A stretch of DNA of 6,289 bases, from the NCBI GenBank assembly GCA_030597965.1, contig JAUVQU010000138.1, positions 1 to 6,289 of the forward strand, read 5' to 3'. Source of the DNA: Cellvibrionaceae bacterium (GTDB taxonomy: Bacteria; Pseudomonadota; Gammaproteobacteria; Pseudomonadales; Cellvibrionaceae). The notes beneath the pieces are model-generated. The model ran no database searches, was not told the origin of the DNA, and saw only the letters and a list, made by a program, of their open reading frames with translations. The position numbers and the translations under genes were made by a program. Numbering within the stretch: position 1 is the first letter of the stretch; each line of letters starts with the position of its first letter. This document shows, piece after piece, positions 1 to 6,263 of the stretch.

Positions 1-538
1 AAGTCATCGCCAGTGGCACCAGTATTTGCATGGTGGTCACACCGAAGTTACCCAGACCAGCATTCAAGCCCAAAGCCAGACCTTGCATACGCTTAGGGTA
101 GAAGAAGCTGATGTTAGACATGCTTGACGCAAAGTTACCGCCACCGAAGCCGGAGAGCAGCGCAAGAAGCTGGAAAACCCATAGAGGTGTATTGATATCC
201 TGCAAAGCGATACCCGTACCCAATGCAGGGATCATCAGCAGAGCCGTGGTAAATACAATGGTATTACGGCCGCCGCTGAGACGAATAAAGAAGCTCGAGG
301 GTATTCGTAGGGTGGCACCGGTGAGACCGGCAATGGCCATCAGGGTGAATAATTCGGATTTCTCAATGGGGAAGCCGAGGTTGAGCATTTGTACGGTGAT
401 GATCCCCCAGTACAACCACACGGCAAAGCCGGTAAGTAAGCTAGGGATAGAAATCCAAAGGTTTCGGGTGGCTACCTTTTTACCGGTAGTCTCCCAAAAC
501 TCTTCGTTCTCTACATCCCATTCTTTGATGTCAGACAT
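1..538 (-). CDS. narK2: NarK2-type nitrate/nitrite transporter (MFS), 3' end outside window
   Basis: This is an inner-membrane major facilitator protein of the nitrate/nitrite porter family. Only the first 179 codons are present and the gene runs off the left edge. The protein begins MSDIKEWDVENEEFW and has hydrophobic segments at about 30-50, 63-80, 93-112 and 119-140. Residues 129-148 carry the nitrate signature (GFGGGNFASSMSNISFFYP), followed by GLNAGLGNFGV at 158-167. Arg78 (GATLRIPSS) matches the TM2 arginine that binds the anion in E. coli NarK (R89). The start at 538 is supported by AAGGA (546-550) 7 nt upstream. The gene lies 88 bp downstream of narK1 on the same strand, most likely in one operon. 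The ANISFF-like signature places it with NarK2/E. coli NarK, usually assigned nitrate/nitrite exchange. That role is inferred from the family, as is the likely presence of narGHJI further left. Confidence 0.93.
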   Translation of the reverse strand, partial: MSDIKEWDVENEEFWETTGKKVATRNLWISIPSLLTGFAVWLYWGIITVQMLNLGFPIEKSELFTLMAIAGLTGATLRIPSSFFIRLSGGRNTIVFTTALLMIPALGTGIALQDINTPLWVFQLLALLSGFGGGNFASSMSNISFFYPKRMQGLALGLNAGLGNFGVTTMQILVPLAMT

Positions 539-545
539 GATGTTT

Positions 546-550
546 TCCTT
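546..550 (-). promoter_or_regulatory. Ribosome binding site of narK2
   Basis: On the minus strand AAGGA stands 7 nt before the ATG at 538. It fixes the narK2 start and indicates that narK2 is translated independently although it is probably co-transcribed with narK1. The rest of the 88-bp gap between the two genes (539-626) shows no clear hairpin or promoter. Confidence 0.75.
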
Positions 551-626
551 TAGTTCACTTCAGTGTTCTTTTGTTTTAAAAATTTATACTACAAACCGGT
601 ACATCCGTGTGCCGTATGTGATTCGT

Positions 627-1892
627 TTAAGCTTTGTTAGCTTCCAGCTCAAGGCCTTCTTCTCTACGCATATTCCTGATCGAGATGTGCATCATGATCA
701 TGCAGATAGTTACAACGCCGAACAGCAACATGAAGCAGGAGCTGCGGACATCGAGAAGATCGGATGCGATACCGAAGAATATCGGCAGAGTAAAGCCACC
801 AAGGCCACCAATAACGCCGACCATGCCGCCAACTGAACCCATGTTGTCTGGGTAGTAGTCGTGAATGATGCGGTAGACAGACGCTTTACCGATGCCTTGG
901 GCGATACCAATAATGAAGATAAGAACGGTAAACATTGTTACACCGACGCCGATACCGACATCAACATCACCGGTAATACCGTGAATAGTCATGGTGGTTT
1001 GCGGGTAGGAAATCAGGAAAAGACAAGCGGAAGATACCCAGAAAACACCCCAGTTAATCGCGCGTGCGCCGTATTTGTCGGACATCCAACCACCGAGAGC
1101 ACGAACAAGCCCCGATGGCAAGGTGAAGCACATGGTGATGAGTGCAGCAGTCTTTAAGTCCATACCGTACTCACCGATATAGTATTTTGGCAGCCACAAT
1201 GCCAAGGCAACAAAGCCACCGAATACAAAGTAGTAATACATGCCAAAGCGCCATACACGCAGCTCTTTAAGCGGCGCGAGCTGGTCTTTGAGAGATACGT
1301 GGGTACCGGATTTGGCGCGTTCTTCCTGATTTGGATCGTTATAGGTAAAAATCCAGAAGATAACGGCCATAATAACCATAGCGATGGAATAGACTTTAGG
1401 TACCATCTCCCAGCCATAGGCGACCAAAATCATAGGGGCAACCAGGTTGGTGATCGCAGCACCGGCGTTACCGGCACCAAAGATGCCCATGGCTGTGCCT
1501 TGCCGCGCTTTATCGAACCAGGCCGAGGTGTAAGCAATACCAATGGCAAACGAGCCACCAGCCAAACCTACAAACAGGCCAATGACCAGGAATTGCCAGT
1601 ATTCGGTTGCATAGGCCAGCCCGTAAGTGGGTACGGCAACACACAGCATCTGAATGAAGAATACGATACGGCCGCCGAAGCGGTCAGTCAGCAGACCTAG
1701 AGGCAGACGAGTGATAGAACCGGTCAAAATTGGGGTGGCGACTAAAATACCGAATTGAGTGTCATTTAGACCTAGTTCTTCCTTAATTTTAATACCGATA
1801 ATTGAAAACATCGTCCAGACTGCAAAGTTGCAGGCAAAGGCGATGGTGTTCATGGTCAATACTGACCATTGTTTTTGTGAATGTGTAGGCAT
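627..1892 (-). CDS. narK1: NarK1-type nitrate transporter (MFS)
   Basis: This is a complete 421-residue inner-membrane transporter of the nitrate/nitrite porter family, with hydrophobicity consistent with 12 helices. Arg62 (SITRLPLG, TM2) and Arg264 (GLVRALGG, TM8) correspond to the two substrate-binding arginines of E. coli NarK (R89, R305). The MFS motif GLLTDRFGGR spans 66-75. The signature AGGSFAIGIAYTSAWF (111-126) with GIFGAGNAGAA (137-147) is that of NarK1, distinct from the ANISFF form of the neighbouring narK2. The second signature covers about 329-374 (GIAQGIGKAS then GGMVGVIGGLGGF). NarK1 proteins are generally regarded as nitrate/proton symporters, the uptake partner of a NarK2 exchanger; this role is inferred from the family. 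The start at 1892 has GGAG (1900-1903) 7 nt upstream. It is the first gene of the leftward operon and is preceded by a perfect FNR box and NarL sites, so it should be induced by anoxia and nitrate. Confidence 0.95.
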   Translation of the reverse strand: MPTHSQKQWSVLTMNTIAFACNFAVWTMFSIIGIKIKEELGLNDTQFGILVATPILTGSITRLPLGLLTDRFGGRIVFFIQMLCVAVPTYGLAYATEYWQFLVIGLFVGLAGGSFAIGIAYTSAWFDKARQGTAMGIFGAGNAGAAITNLVAPMILVAYGWEMVPKVYSIAMVIMAVIFWIFTYNDPNQEERAKSGTHVSLKDQLAPLKELRVWRFGMYYYFVFGGFVALALWLPKYYIGEYGMDLKTAALITMCFTLPSGLVRALGGWMSDKYGARAINWGVFWVSSACLFLISYPQTTMTIHGITGDVDVGIGVGVTMFTVLIFIIGIAQGIGKASVYRIIHDYYPDNMGSVGGMVGVIGGLGGFTLPIFFGIASDLLDVRSSCFMLLFGVVTICMIMMHISIRNMRREEGLELEANKA

Positions 1893-1899
1893 TACTTCG

Positions 1900-1903
1900 C
1901 TCC
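1900..1903 (-). promoter_or_regulatory. Ribosome binding site of narK1
   Basis: On the minus strand GGAG (within AATGGAGCGAAGTA) lies 7 nt before the ATG at 1892. It supports that start codon rather than an internal one such as Met14. Confidence 0.75.
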
Positions 1904-1921
1904 ATTTTTATTGCGGCGGCA

Positions 1922-1927
1922 TCATTA
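1922..1927 (-). promoter_or_regulatory. Probable -10 element of the narK1K2 promoter
   Basis: The minus strand reads GTGTAATGATG here, giving a TAATGA hexamer resembling TATAAT. The predicted transcription start is near 1913-1915. That puts the upstream FNR box about 40 bp before the start, the expected place for a class II FNR-activated promoter. No good -35 hexamer is needed in such a promoter. The exact start is inferred from spacing only. Confidence 0.4.
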
Positions 1928-1947
1928 CACTGCTTAACAATTCCTAT

Positions 1948-1961
1948 TTGATATGGATCAA
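1948..1961. promoter_or_regulatory. FNR/Anr-binding site (perfect consensus)
   Basis: TTGATATGGATCAA matches TTGAT-N4-ATCAA at all ten defined positions. It is centred 62 bp upstream of the narK1 start codon and about 160 bp upstream of narX. The spacing to the suggested narK1 -10 fits class II activation of narK1K2 by the oxygen-sensing iron-sulfur regulator FNR (called Anr in pseudomonads). It is too far from narX to activate it in the classical way. Confidence 0.88.
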
Positions 1962-1975
1962 TAGTCGTCGTTAGC

Positions 1976-1982
1976 TACCCCT
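1976..1982 (+). promoter_or_regulatory. NarL heptamer, TACCCCT
   Basis: TACCCCT fits the NarL recognition heptamer TACYYMT at every position. It lies between the FNR box and the palindromic NarL site, about 65 bp upstream of the suggested narK1 transcription start. A single heptamer can occur by chance; its support comes from being one of several in this short divergent region beside narXL. Confidence 0.5.
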
Positions 1983-1997
1983 TAATAGATTGGATAA

Positions 1998-2015
1998 CTA
2001 CCACTTAGGTGGTAG
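1998..2015. promoter_or_regulatory. Probable NarL dimer site, 7-2-7 inverted heptamers
   Basis: CTACCACTTAGGTGGTAG is an inverted repeat with perfect 7-bp arms and a 4-bp centre. Read as NarL heptamers it is TACCACT (1999-2005), two bases, then TACCACC on the other strand (2008-2014). That is the 7-2-7 geometry preferred by the NarL C-terminal domain. Both halves follow TACYNMT loosely, the second ending in C instead of T. The site is about 85-100 bp upstream of the suggested narK1 start and also upstream of narX, so it could serve both directions. Confidence 0.65.
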
Positions 2016-2061
2016 ATTTGGTGCCTGTTATTATGCGTGAGCTAAAAACGGCGAGAATTAC

Positions 2062-2068
2062 ATGGGTA
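2062..2068 (-). promoter_or_regulatory. NarL heptamer, TACCCAT on the minus strand
   Basis: The plus strand reads ATGGGTA, the complement of TACCCAT, which fits TACYYMT completely. It lies where the -35 region of the suggested narX promoter would be, so NarL bound here could repress or tune narXL. The regulatory direction is inference. Confidence 0.4.
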
Positions 2069-2083
2069 TGCTTAATGCGCGTT

Positions 2084-2089
2084 TTATAT
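2084..2089 (+). promoter_or_regulatory. Possible -10 element of the narXL promoter
   Basis: An AT-rich TTATAT sits within GCGTTTTATATAGGACTCC, 24 bp before the narX start codon, giving a very short leader. No convincing -35 hexamer is seen at the usual spacing, so the promoter may be weak or need an activator. The translation signal for narX is also weak (TAGG at 2105-2108). Confidence 0.3.
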
Positions 2090-2113
2090 AGGACTCCACA
2101 CTAGTAGGTTGTT

Positions 2114-3913
2114 ATGCAGACTAATAAGCCAACACAGTCACTTGTTTACCGATCAGCGCTGATACTCAGCGCCGTGGTGCTATTGACCGTGGTTAATATG
2201 CTGGTGTCTTTCCTCACGGCAGAAAGCGTAGAGAACGATGCGGTGCGTATTAATTTGGCAGGTTCATTGCGAATGCAGTCATATCGAATTTCTGAAGCAC
2301 TGATAATACAGAATGATCCGGAACTCAATCCTTTAAATGAAGATTTGGTGGCTTTGCGCATAGTTGAGTTCGAAGAGCGCTTGAACCGCCCGGTACTTAT
2401 GTGGTACATCAAACAATCGGCACCTTCGCAGGTACGGGATTCTTTAAGTTATTTAGAGCAGCAGTGGCTGCATGTGAAAGCTAATACTTTGGCGGGTGCA
2501 AGGCCTTTGCCGGAGCAGCTGCAAGATATAGATAAATTTGTTGTAACGGTTAATAGGTTAGTAAAACGTCTGGAAGAACAGACAGAGAATAAATTTCGAA
2601 TTCTTCGTTTCTTTCAGGGCGTCAGTCTTATTCTTATTGTTATTGTCGTCGCGATTGCTTTGTGGGATATGACAAACAACCTTGTCGCGCCATTGCGCCG
2701 ACTGGTTAAAGTAGCTGACGCAGTACGTGAAGGGGATTTCACTCAGCGTCTGACTGTCAGTGACGATGATAATGATGAGTTATCGCAGCTGGCTAATACT
2801 ATTAATGGTATGTCGGTCAGCCTCGATAATATGTACAGTGGCCTGGAAGCTAAGGTTAAAGACAAAACCTATCACCTGGAAGTTGCCCGCGATGGACTGC
2901 AGTTTTTATACGACGCTCGTCGAATATCGAGCGGCGAAGGCGATTTAAAAAAGCGATTAACCGCGGTGCTTAATTTGGCCTCCCGCCATTTCGGTGCATC
3001 GGAGGTTAATGTCACTCTGTGGCCCAGTGCAGGTTACGGCGATTTACACCTTTCCAGCGCTGTCCGAATGCGAGCGGATGAAAAACCATTGCAAGAGCAT
3101 AATGCGCTAATAGCTCGAGGCTCTCAGAATATGGGTGAGTTACAGTTGCTCATGGATTCATCGCTTGTGTTTGAAGCAGAGCAAAATAAGTTGCTGAAAG
3201 TCTTGGCCGCCAATTTGGCCGATGCGTTGCTGACGGAAACCCGCAAGGGGCAGCAGTATCGTCTGGTGTTGATGGAAGAGCGTATGGTGATCGCGCGTGA
3301 ACTGCATGATTCATTAGCCCAGTCATTATCCTATTTGAAGATTCAGATCTCGCGTATGCAAATGTTGCAGTCCCGTGGGGGTGATATAGAAAGTTTGAAT
3401 GAAGCCGTTCTCAGTATTAAAGAAGGTATTGGTGCAGCCTACGGGCAACTGCGTGAGTTACTCACTACGTTTCGGTTGCAGTTATCGGCTGAAGGGCTGC
3501 AAGCAGCGCTGGAAGCTACCGCCATTGAGTTTGAGGATAGGTACGACTTAAATATTGATATCGATTTCCACTTGGATGACCACGCACTCACACCTAACGA
3601 AGAAATACATGTGCTGCAGATTGCTCGTGAAGCCTTGTCCAATGTGGCTCGTCATGCTGAAGCCCATCATGTGAATGTCGTACTTGGTCAGATGAAGGAT
3701 AAGAAGGTTTCTCTGGTAATAAGAGATGATGGTGTTGGTTTGGGTCAGCTTGATCTATCTGTAAGTCACTACGGTATGGTTATTATGAAAGAGCGAGCGA
3801 CCACGTTAGGTGGCACGATTGAAATTAAAGATGGCGCTGATGGTGGTGCAAAAGTTGAACTGCGCTTTAACCCAAGCGGTTTGGTTGAGCGACAGAAAGA
3901 GGTGTTTAAATGA
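2114..3913 (+). CDS. narX: Nitrate/nitrite sensor histidine kinase NarX
   Basis: This 599-residue inner-membrane kinase should sense periplasmic nitrate or nitrite and phosphorylate NarL. A first membrane helix (about 13-36) is followed by the P-box, RINLAGSLRMQSYRIS (45-60). Arg53 in it corresponds to the nitrate-contacting arginine of E. coli NarX. The periplasmic domain runs to about 165, the second helix covers about 167-186, and a HAMP domain follows at about 188-240. The signalling helix and central GAF-like region lie at about 240-375. The HisKA_3 H-box is EERMVIARELHDSLAQSL (388-405) with His398. The HATPase domain has N-box Asn510 (AREALSNVARHAEA), DDGVGL (538-543) and a GMxxMKER motif near 554-561. 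Length is close to E. coli NarX. Unusually the protein has no cysteine, including in the central region. NarQ is an alternative name, but the linkage to narL favours narX. It overlaps narL by 4 bp. Confidence 0.94.
   Translation: MQTNKPTQSLVYRSALILSAVVLLTVVNMLVSFLTAESVENDAVRINLAGSLRMQSYRISEALIIQNDPELNPLNEDLVALRIVEFEERLNRPVLMWYIKQSAPSQVRDSLSYLEQQWLHVKANTLAGARPLPEQLQDIDKFVVTVNRLVKRLEEQTENKFRILRFFQGVSLILIVIVVAIALWDMTNNLVAPLRRLVKVADAVREGDFTQRLTVSDDDNDELSQLANTINGMSVSLDNMYSGLEAKVKDKTYHLEVARDGLQFLYDARRISSGEGDLKKRLTAVLNLASRHFGASEVNVTLWPSAGYGDLHLSSAVRMRADEKPLQEHNALIARGSQNMGELQLLMDSSLVFEAEQNKLLKVLAANLADALLTETRKGQQYRLVLMEERMVIARELHDSLAQSLSYLKIQISRMQMLQSRGGDIESLNEAVLSIKEGIGAAYGQLRELLTTFRLQLSAEGLQAALEATAIEFEDRYDLNIDIDFHLDDHALTPNEEIHVLQIAREALSNVARHAEAHHVNVVLGQMKDKKVSLVIRDDGVGLGQLDLSVSHYGMVIMKERATTLGGTIEIKDGADGGAKVELRFNPSGLVERQKEVFK
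3896..3902 (+). promoter_or_regulatory. Ribosome binding site of narL inside the end of narX
   Basis: AAAGAGG lies 7 nt before the narL ATG at 3910, within the last codons of narX. Together with the ATGA stop/start overlap it indicates translational coupling of kinase and regulator. Confidence 0.7.
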
Positions 3914-4545
3914 TTCGGATTATGCTGGTGGATGATCATCCAATGTTACGCCAAGGGGTGGCGCAATTGATTGAAATGGAGCCAGACTTATCGGTGATGG
4001 CTTTGGCCAGTAATGGTGCAGAGGCAATAGATTTAGCGGCTAAAAATGATTTAGATCTTATTTTATTGGATCTAAATATGAAGGGTATGAGTGGGCTGGA
4101 TACCTTGACGGCCCTGAAGAAAAAAGAGTTTAAAGGTAAAGTTGTGATTTTTACCGTATCAGATGATGAAAACCATGTAATTACGGCTTTGCGCTCGGGT
4201 GCCGATGGTTATCTTCTTAAAGACTCCGAGCCAGAAGAGCTGCTAAGGGCGATAAAACAAGCCGCCAGTGGACAGCAGGTTTTCAGTCCCCAGTTAACTC
4301 GGGTACTGGCATCTGCATTGGTGGGCAGCGCGCCCGAATCGTCTAATATGCTGTCGCAGTTGACCCATCGTGAAGTAGAAATATTAAAGAAAGTTTCTAC
4401 GGGTAAGTCTAATAAGGAAATTGGTCGTGATCTTAATATTGCGGACTCAACCGTGAAAGTACATATGAAAAACCTGCTGAAAAAACTCGGTTTAAAGTCA
4501 CGAGTGGAAGCGGCGTTATGGGCGGTAGAGAACAAAATCAGTTGA
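3910..4545 (+). CDS. narL: Nitrate/nitrite response regulator NarL
   Basis: This 211-residue cytoplasmic regulator of the NarL/FixJ class is phosphorylated by NarX and binds TACYYMT heptamers. The receiver domain spans about 1-120, with acidic residues Asp8 and Asp9, phosphoacceptor Asp54 (LILLDLNMKG), Thr82 and Lys104 (YLLKD) all present. A linker follows at about 121-147. The LuxR-type helix-turn-helix is at about 149-205 (LTHREVEILKKVSTGKSNKEI, then a recognition helix STVKVHMKNLLKKLGLKSRVEAALW). That helix closely matches E. coli NarL, including the lysines that contact DNA, which supports reading the heptamers upstream of narK1 and narX as its targets. The start overlaps the narX stop (ATGA). 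Length agrees with the family. It is the last gene of the narXL transcript. Confidence 0.95.
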   Translation: MIRIMLVDDHPMLRQGVAQLIEMEPDLSVMALASNGAEAIDLAAKNDLDLILLDLNMKGMSGLDTLTALKKKEFKGKVVIFTVSDDENHVITALRSGADGYLLKDSEPEELLRAIKQAASGQQVFSPQLTRVLASALVGSAPESSNMLSQLTHREVEILKKVSTGKSNKEIGRDLNIADSTVKVHMKNLLKKLGLKSRVEAALWAVENKIS

Positions 4546-4589
4546 GCCTAAAGCCCAGCGTAATAACTCCCCCTTCACAATACAATCTG

Positions 4590-4598
4590 TGGCATAAT
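4590..4598 (+). promoter_or_regulatory. Probable extended -10 promoter for the ABC-F gene
   Basis: TGGCATAAT gives the extended TGn element followed by CATAAT, five of six matches to TATAAT. No good -35 is found at 16-18 bp. Transcription would start near 4605, about 70 bp before the GTG start, so the strong hairpin that follows would lie in the leader. Alternatively this is chance and the gene is read from elsewhere. Confidence 0.4.
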
Positions 4599-4614
4599 CC
4601 GCGCCAAATTTTGA

Positions 4615-4653
4615 CCTGCCAGCCGATTGATTGGGCTGGCAGGATTTTCCTTT
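4615..4653 (+). terminator. Hairpin followed by T-rich run; likely narXL terminator
   Basis: Perfect 10-bp arms CCTGCCAGCC (4615-4624) and GGCTGGCAGG (4634-4643) enclose a 9-base loop and are followed by ATTTTCCTTT. This has the form of an intrinsic terminator, placed 70 bp after the narL stop. The T-run is interrupted by two cytosines, so termination may be incomplete. The element also lies downstream of the suggested ybiT promoter, where it could act as a leader structure. Confidence 0.7.
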
Positions 4654-4676
4654 ACGTTTAGACTCGAGAATCCCCT

Positions 4677-6194
4677 GTGTTAACTACTGCAAATATCACC
4701 ATGCAATTTGGTGCAAAACCCCTTTTTGAAGACGTTTCCGTTAAATTTGGTGAGGGCAATCGCTATGGTTTGATCGGTGCCAACGGTTGCGGCAAGTCCA
4801 CCTTTATGAAAATTCTGGCCGGTGATTTAGAGCCGAGTTCGGGCAATGTCTCCAAGGATCCTCACGAGCGCCTCGGTGTATTGAAGCAGGATCAGTTTGC
4901 TTACGAAGAATACAGTGTGATTGACACGGTTATCATGGGTAATGCTGAGCTCTGGGCGATTAAAGTTGAGCGCGATGTCATCTATGCCAACCCGGAAATG
5001 ACCGAGGCGGATGGTATTCGTGCCGGTGACCTGGAAGGTGAATTTGCTGAAATGGACGGTTACACCGCTGAATCTCGCGCCGGTGAGTTGTTGTTGGGGG
5101 TGGGTATTCCACTGGAGCAGCATTTTGGCCTGATGAGCGAAGTGGCTCCCGGTTGGAAGTTGCGTGTTTTGCTGGCACAGGCGCTGTTTTCTGATCCCGA
5201 TATCCTGCTGCTTGATGAGCCGACCAACAACTTGGACATCAACACCATTCGCTGGCTGGAAGCTATTCTCAGCGAGCGTAATTGCACCATGATCATTATC
5301 TCGCACGATAGACACTTCCTGAACAGTGTCTGCACGCACATGGCGGATTTGGATTACGGTGAGCTGCGTTTATTCCCTGGCAATTATGATGAGTATATGA
5401 CCGCTGCGACCCAGGCACGCGAGCAAATGCAGACCGATAACGCTAAAAAGAAGGCGCAGATTGCAGAGCTGCGTGAATTTGTGAGTCGTTTCTCCGCTAA
5501 CGCTTCTAAAGCAAAGCAGGCGACGTCTCGTGCTAAACAGATTGATAAAATTCAGCTGGCTGATATCAAGCCTTCGAGCCGTCAGAATCCGTTCATTCGT
5601 TTCAACCAGAAGAAGAAGCTGCACCGTCAGGCGCTGGAAGTGAAAGGTTTGGCTAAAAGTTATGACGAAGAACTGTTCAAAAATCTGGATTTAATGGTTG
5701 AGGTGGGTGAGCGTATCGCCATCATCGGCCCCAACGGTATTGGTAAAACCACACTGTTGAAATGCCTGATGGGCACTACAGAATTAACCGCCGGTACGGT
5801 TAAGTGGTCTGAGAATAGTGCGTTAGGTTATTACGCACAGGACCACGCCTCTGATTTTGCGCAAGATAAAAGCCTGTTTGACTGGATGGGTCAATGGGGC
5901 CAGGAAGGTGACGACGAGCAGGTGATTCGTGGCACTTTAGGTCGCTTGTTATTCTCTAACAAAGAGATTGGTAAGTCCGTGAAAGTGATTTCCGGTGGTG
6001 AGCAGGGGCGTATGCTGTTCGGTAAAATCATGCTGCAAACACCGAACATTATGTTAATGGATGAGCCGACCAACCACTTGGATATGGAGTCCATTGAGTC
6101 GTTGAACCTGGCGTTGGAAAACTACGAAGGTACTTTGTTGTTCGTCAGTCATGACCGGGAGTTCGTATCGTCACTGGCGACTCGCATTATTTAA
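4677..6194 (+). CDS. ybiT: ABC-F ATPase, YbiT-like, ended early by an in-frame TAA
   Basis: This is a cytoplasmic, ribosome-associated ATPase of the ABC-F family (two ABC domains, no membrane segments). Domain 1 has Walker A GANGCGKS (34-41), a degenerate signature around APGWKLRVLLAQ (157-168) that is typical of YbiT, Walker B ILLLDEP (176-182) with catalytic Glu181, and H-loop His210. A charged inter-domain linker spans about 241-318. Domain 2 has Walker A GPNGIGKT (351-358), signature SGGEQGR (439-445), Walker B IMLMDEP (458-464) with Glu463, and His492. The start is GTG at 4677, giving the family N-terminus MLTTANITMQFG; the ribosome binding site is weak (GAG at 4666-4668). The frame stops after 505 codons at ATRII, whereas relatives have about 530 residues and continue with Glu-Ile-Thr-Pro. 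The missing 22 codons follow in the same frame. All ATPase motifs remain, so it may still work or be a recent pseudogene. ABC-F roles in translation are family knowledge; the YbiT substrate state is not well defined. Confidence 0.9.
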   Translation: MLTTANITMQFGAKPLFEDVSVKFGEGNRYGLIGANGCGKSTFMKILAGDLEPSSGNVSKDPHERLGVLKQDQFAYEEYSVIDTVIMGNAELWAIKVERDVIYANPEMTEADGIRAGDLEGEFAEMDGYTAESRAGELLLGVGIPLEQHFGLMSEVAPGWKLRVLLAQALFSDPDILLLDEPTNNLDINTIRWLEAILSERNCTMIIISHDRHFLNSVCTHMADLDYGELRLFPGNYDEYMTAATQAREQMQTDNAKKKAQIAELREFVSRFSANASKAKQATSRAKQIDKIQLADIKPSSRQNPFIRFNQKKKLHRQALEVKGLAKSYDEELFKNLDLMVEVGERIAIIGPNGIGKTTLLKCLMGTTELTAGTVKWSENSALGYYAQDHASDFAQDKSLFDWMGQWGQEGDDEQVIRGTLGRLLFSNKEIGKSVKVISGGEQGRMLFGKIMLQTPNIMLMDEPTNHLDMESIESLNLALENYEGTLLFVSHDREFVSSLATRII

Positions 6195-6263
6195 ATAACG
6201 CCTACGGGTATTGTGGATTATCATGGTACCTATGAAGACTACTTGCGTAGCCAGGGTGTATAA
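6192..6263 (+). pseudogene. Detached C-terminal end of ybiT after the in-frame stop
   Basis: The TAA at 6192-6194 stands where relatives have a glutamate codon (ATRIIEITP in this family). Directly after it, in the same frame, the sequence reads ITPTGIVDYHGTYEDYLRSQGV and then TAA at 6261-6263. This is an unmistakable YbiT C-terminus, giving 528 codons in all if the TAA were read as one residue. A single G-to-T change (GAA to TAA) at 6192 explains it. No ribosome binding site or start codon suggests separate translation. The last 26 bases of the window (6264-6289) hold nothing recognisable. Confidence 0.85.

Noticed and set aside
111..836. Open frame of 241 codons on the plus strand across the narK2/narK1 boundary
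   Set aside because: It is antisense to two clear transporter genes, has no recognisable domain and no ribosome binding site, and spans their intergenic gap by chance.
2183..2196. FNR-like TTGACCGTGGTTAA within narX
   Set aside because: Only the outer bases match TTGAT-N4-ATCAA, it lies inside the first membrane helix coding region, and the perfect site at 1948 explains FNR control.
4611..4616. TTGACC as a -35 hexamer for ybiT
   Set aside because: The matching -10 position falls in the right arm of the hairpin (GGCTGG), which does not resemble TATAAT.
5136..5180. Degenerate ABC signature in domain 1 of the ABC-F protein as a sign of damage
   Set aside because: The APGWKLRVLLAQ form is characteristic of the YbiT group rather than a local mutation.
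4827..5339. Open frame of 170 codons on the minus strand inside ybiT
   Set aside because: It is a shadow of the ABC-F coding frame; the plus-strand frame has all conserved ABC motifs.
6186..6263. Frameshift at the end of ybiT
   Set aside because: The conserved tail continues in the same frame as the body of the gene, so a substitution creating TAA is the only change needed.
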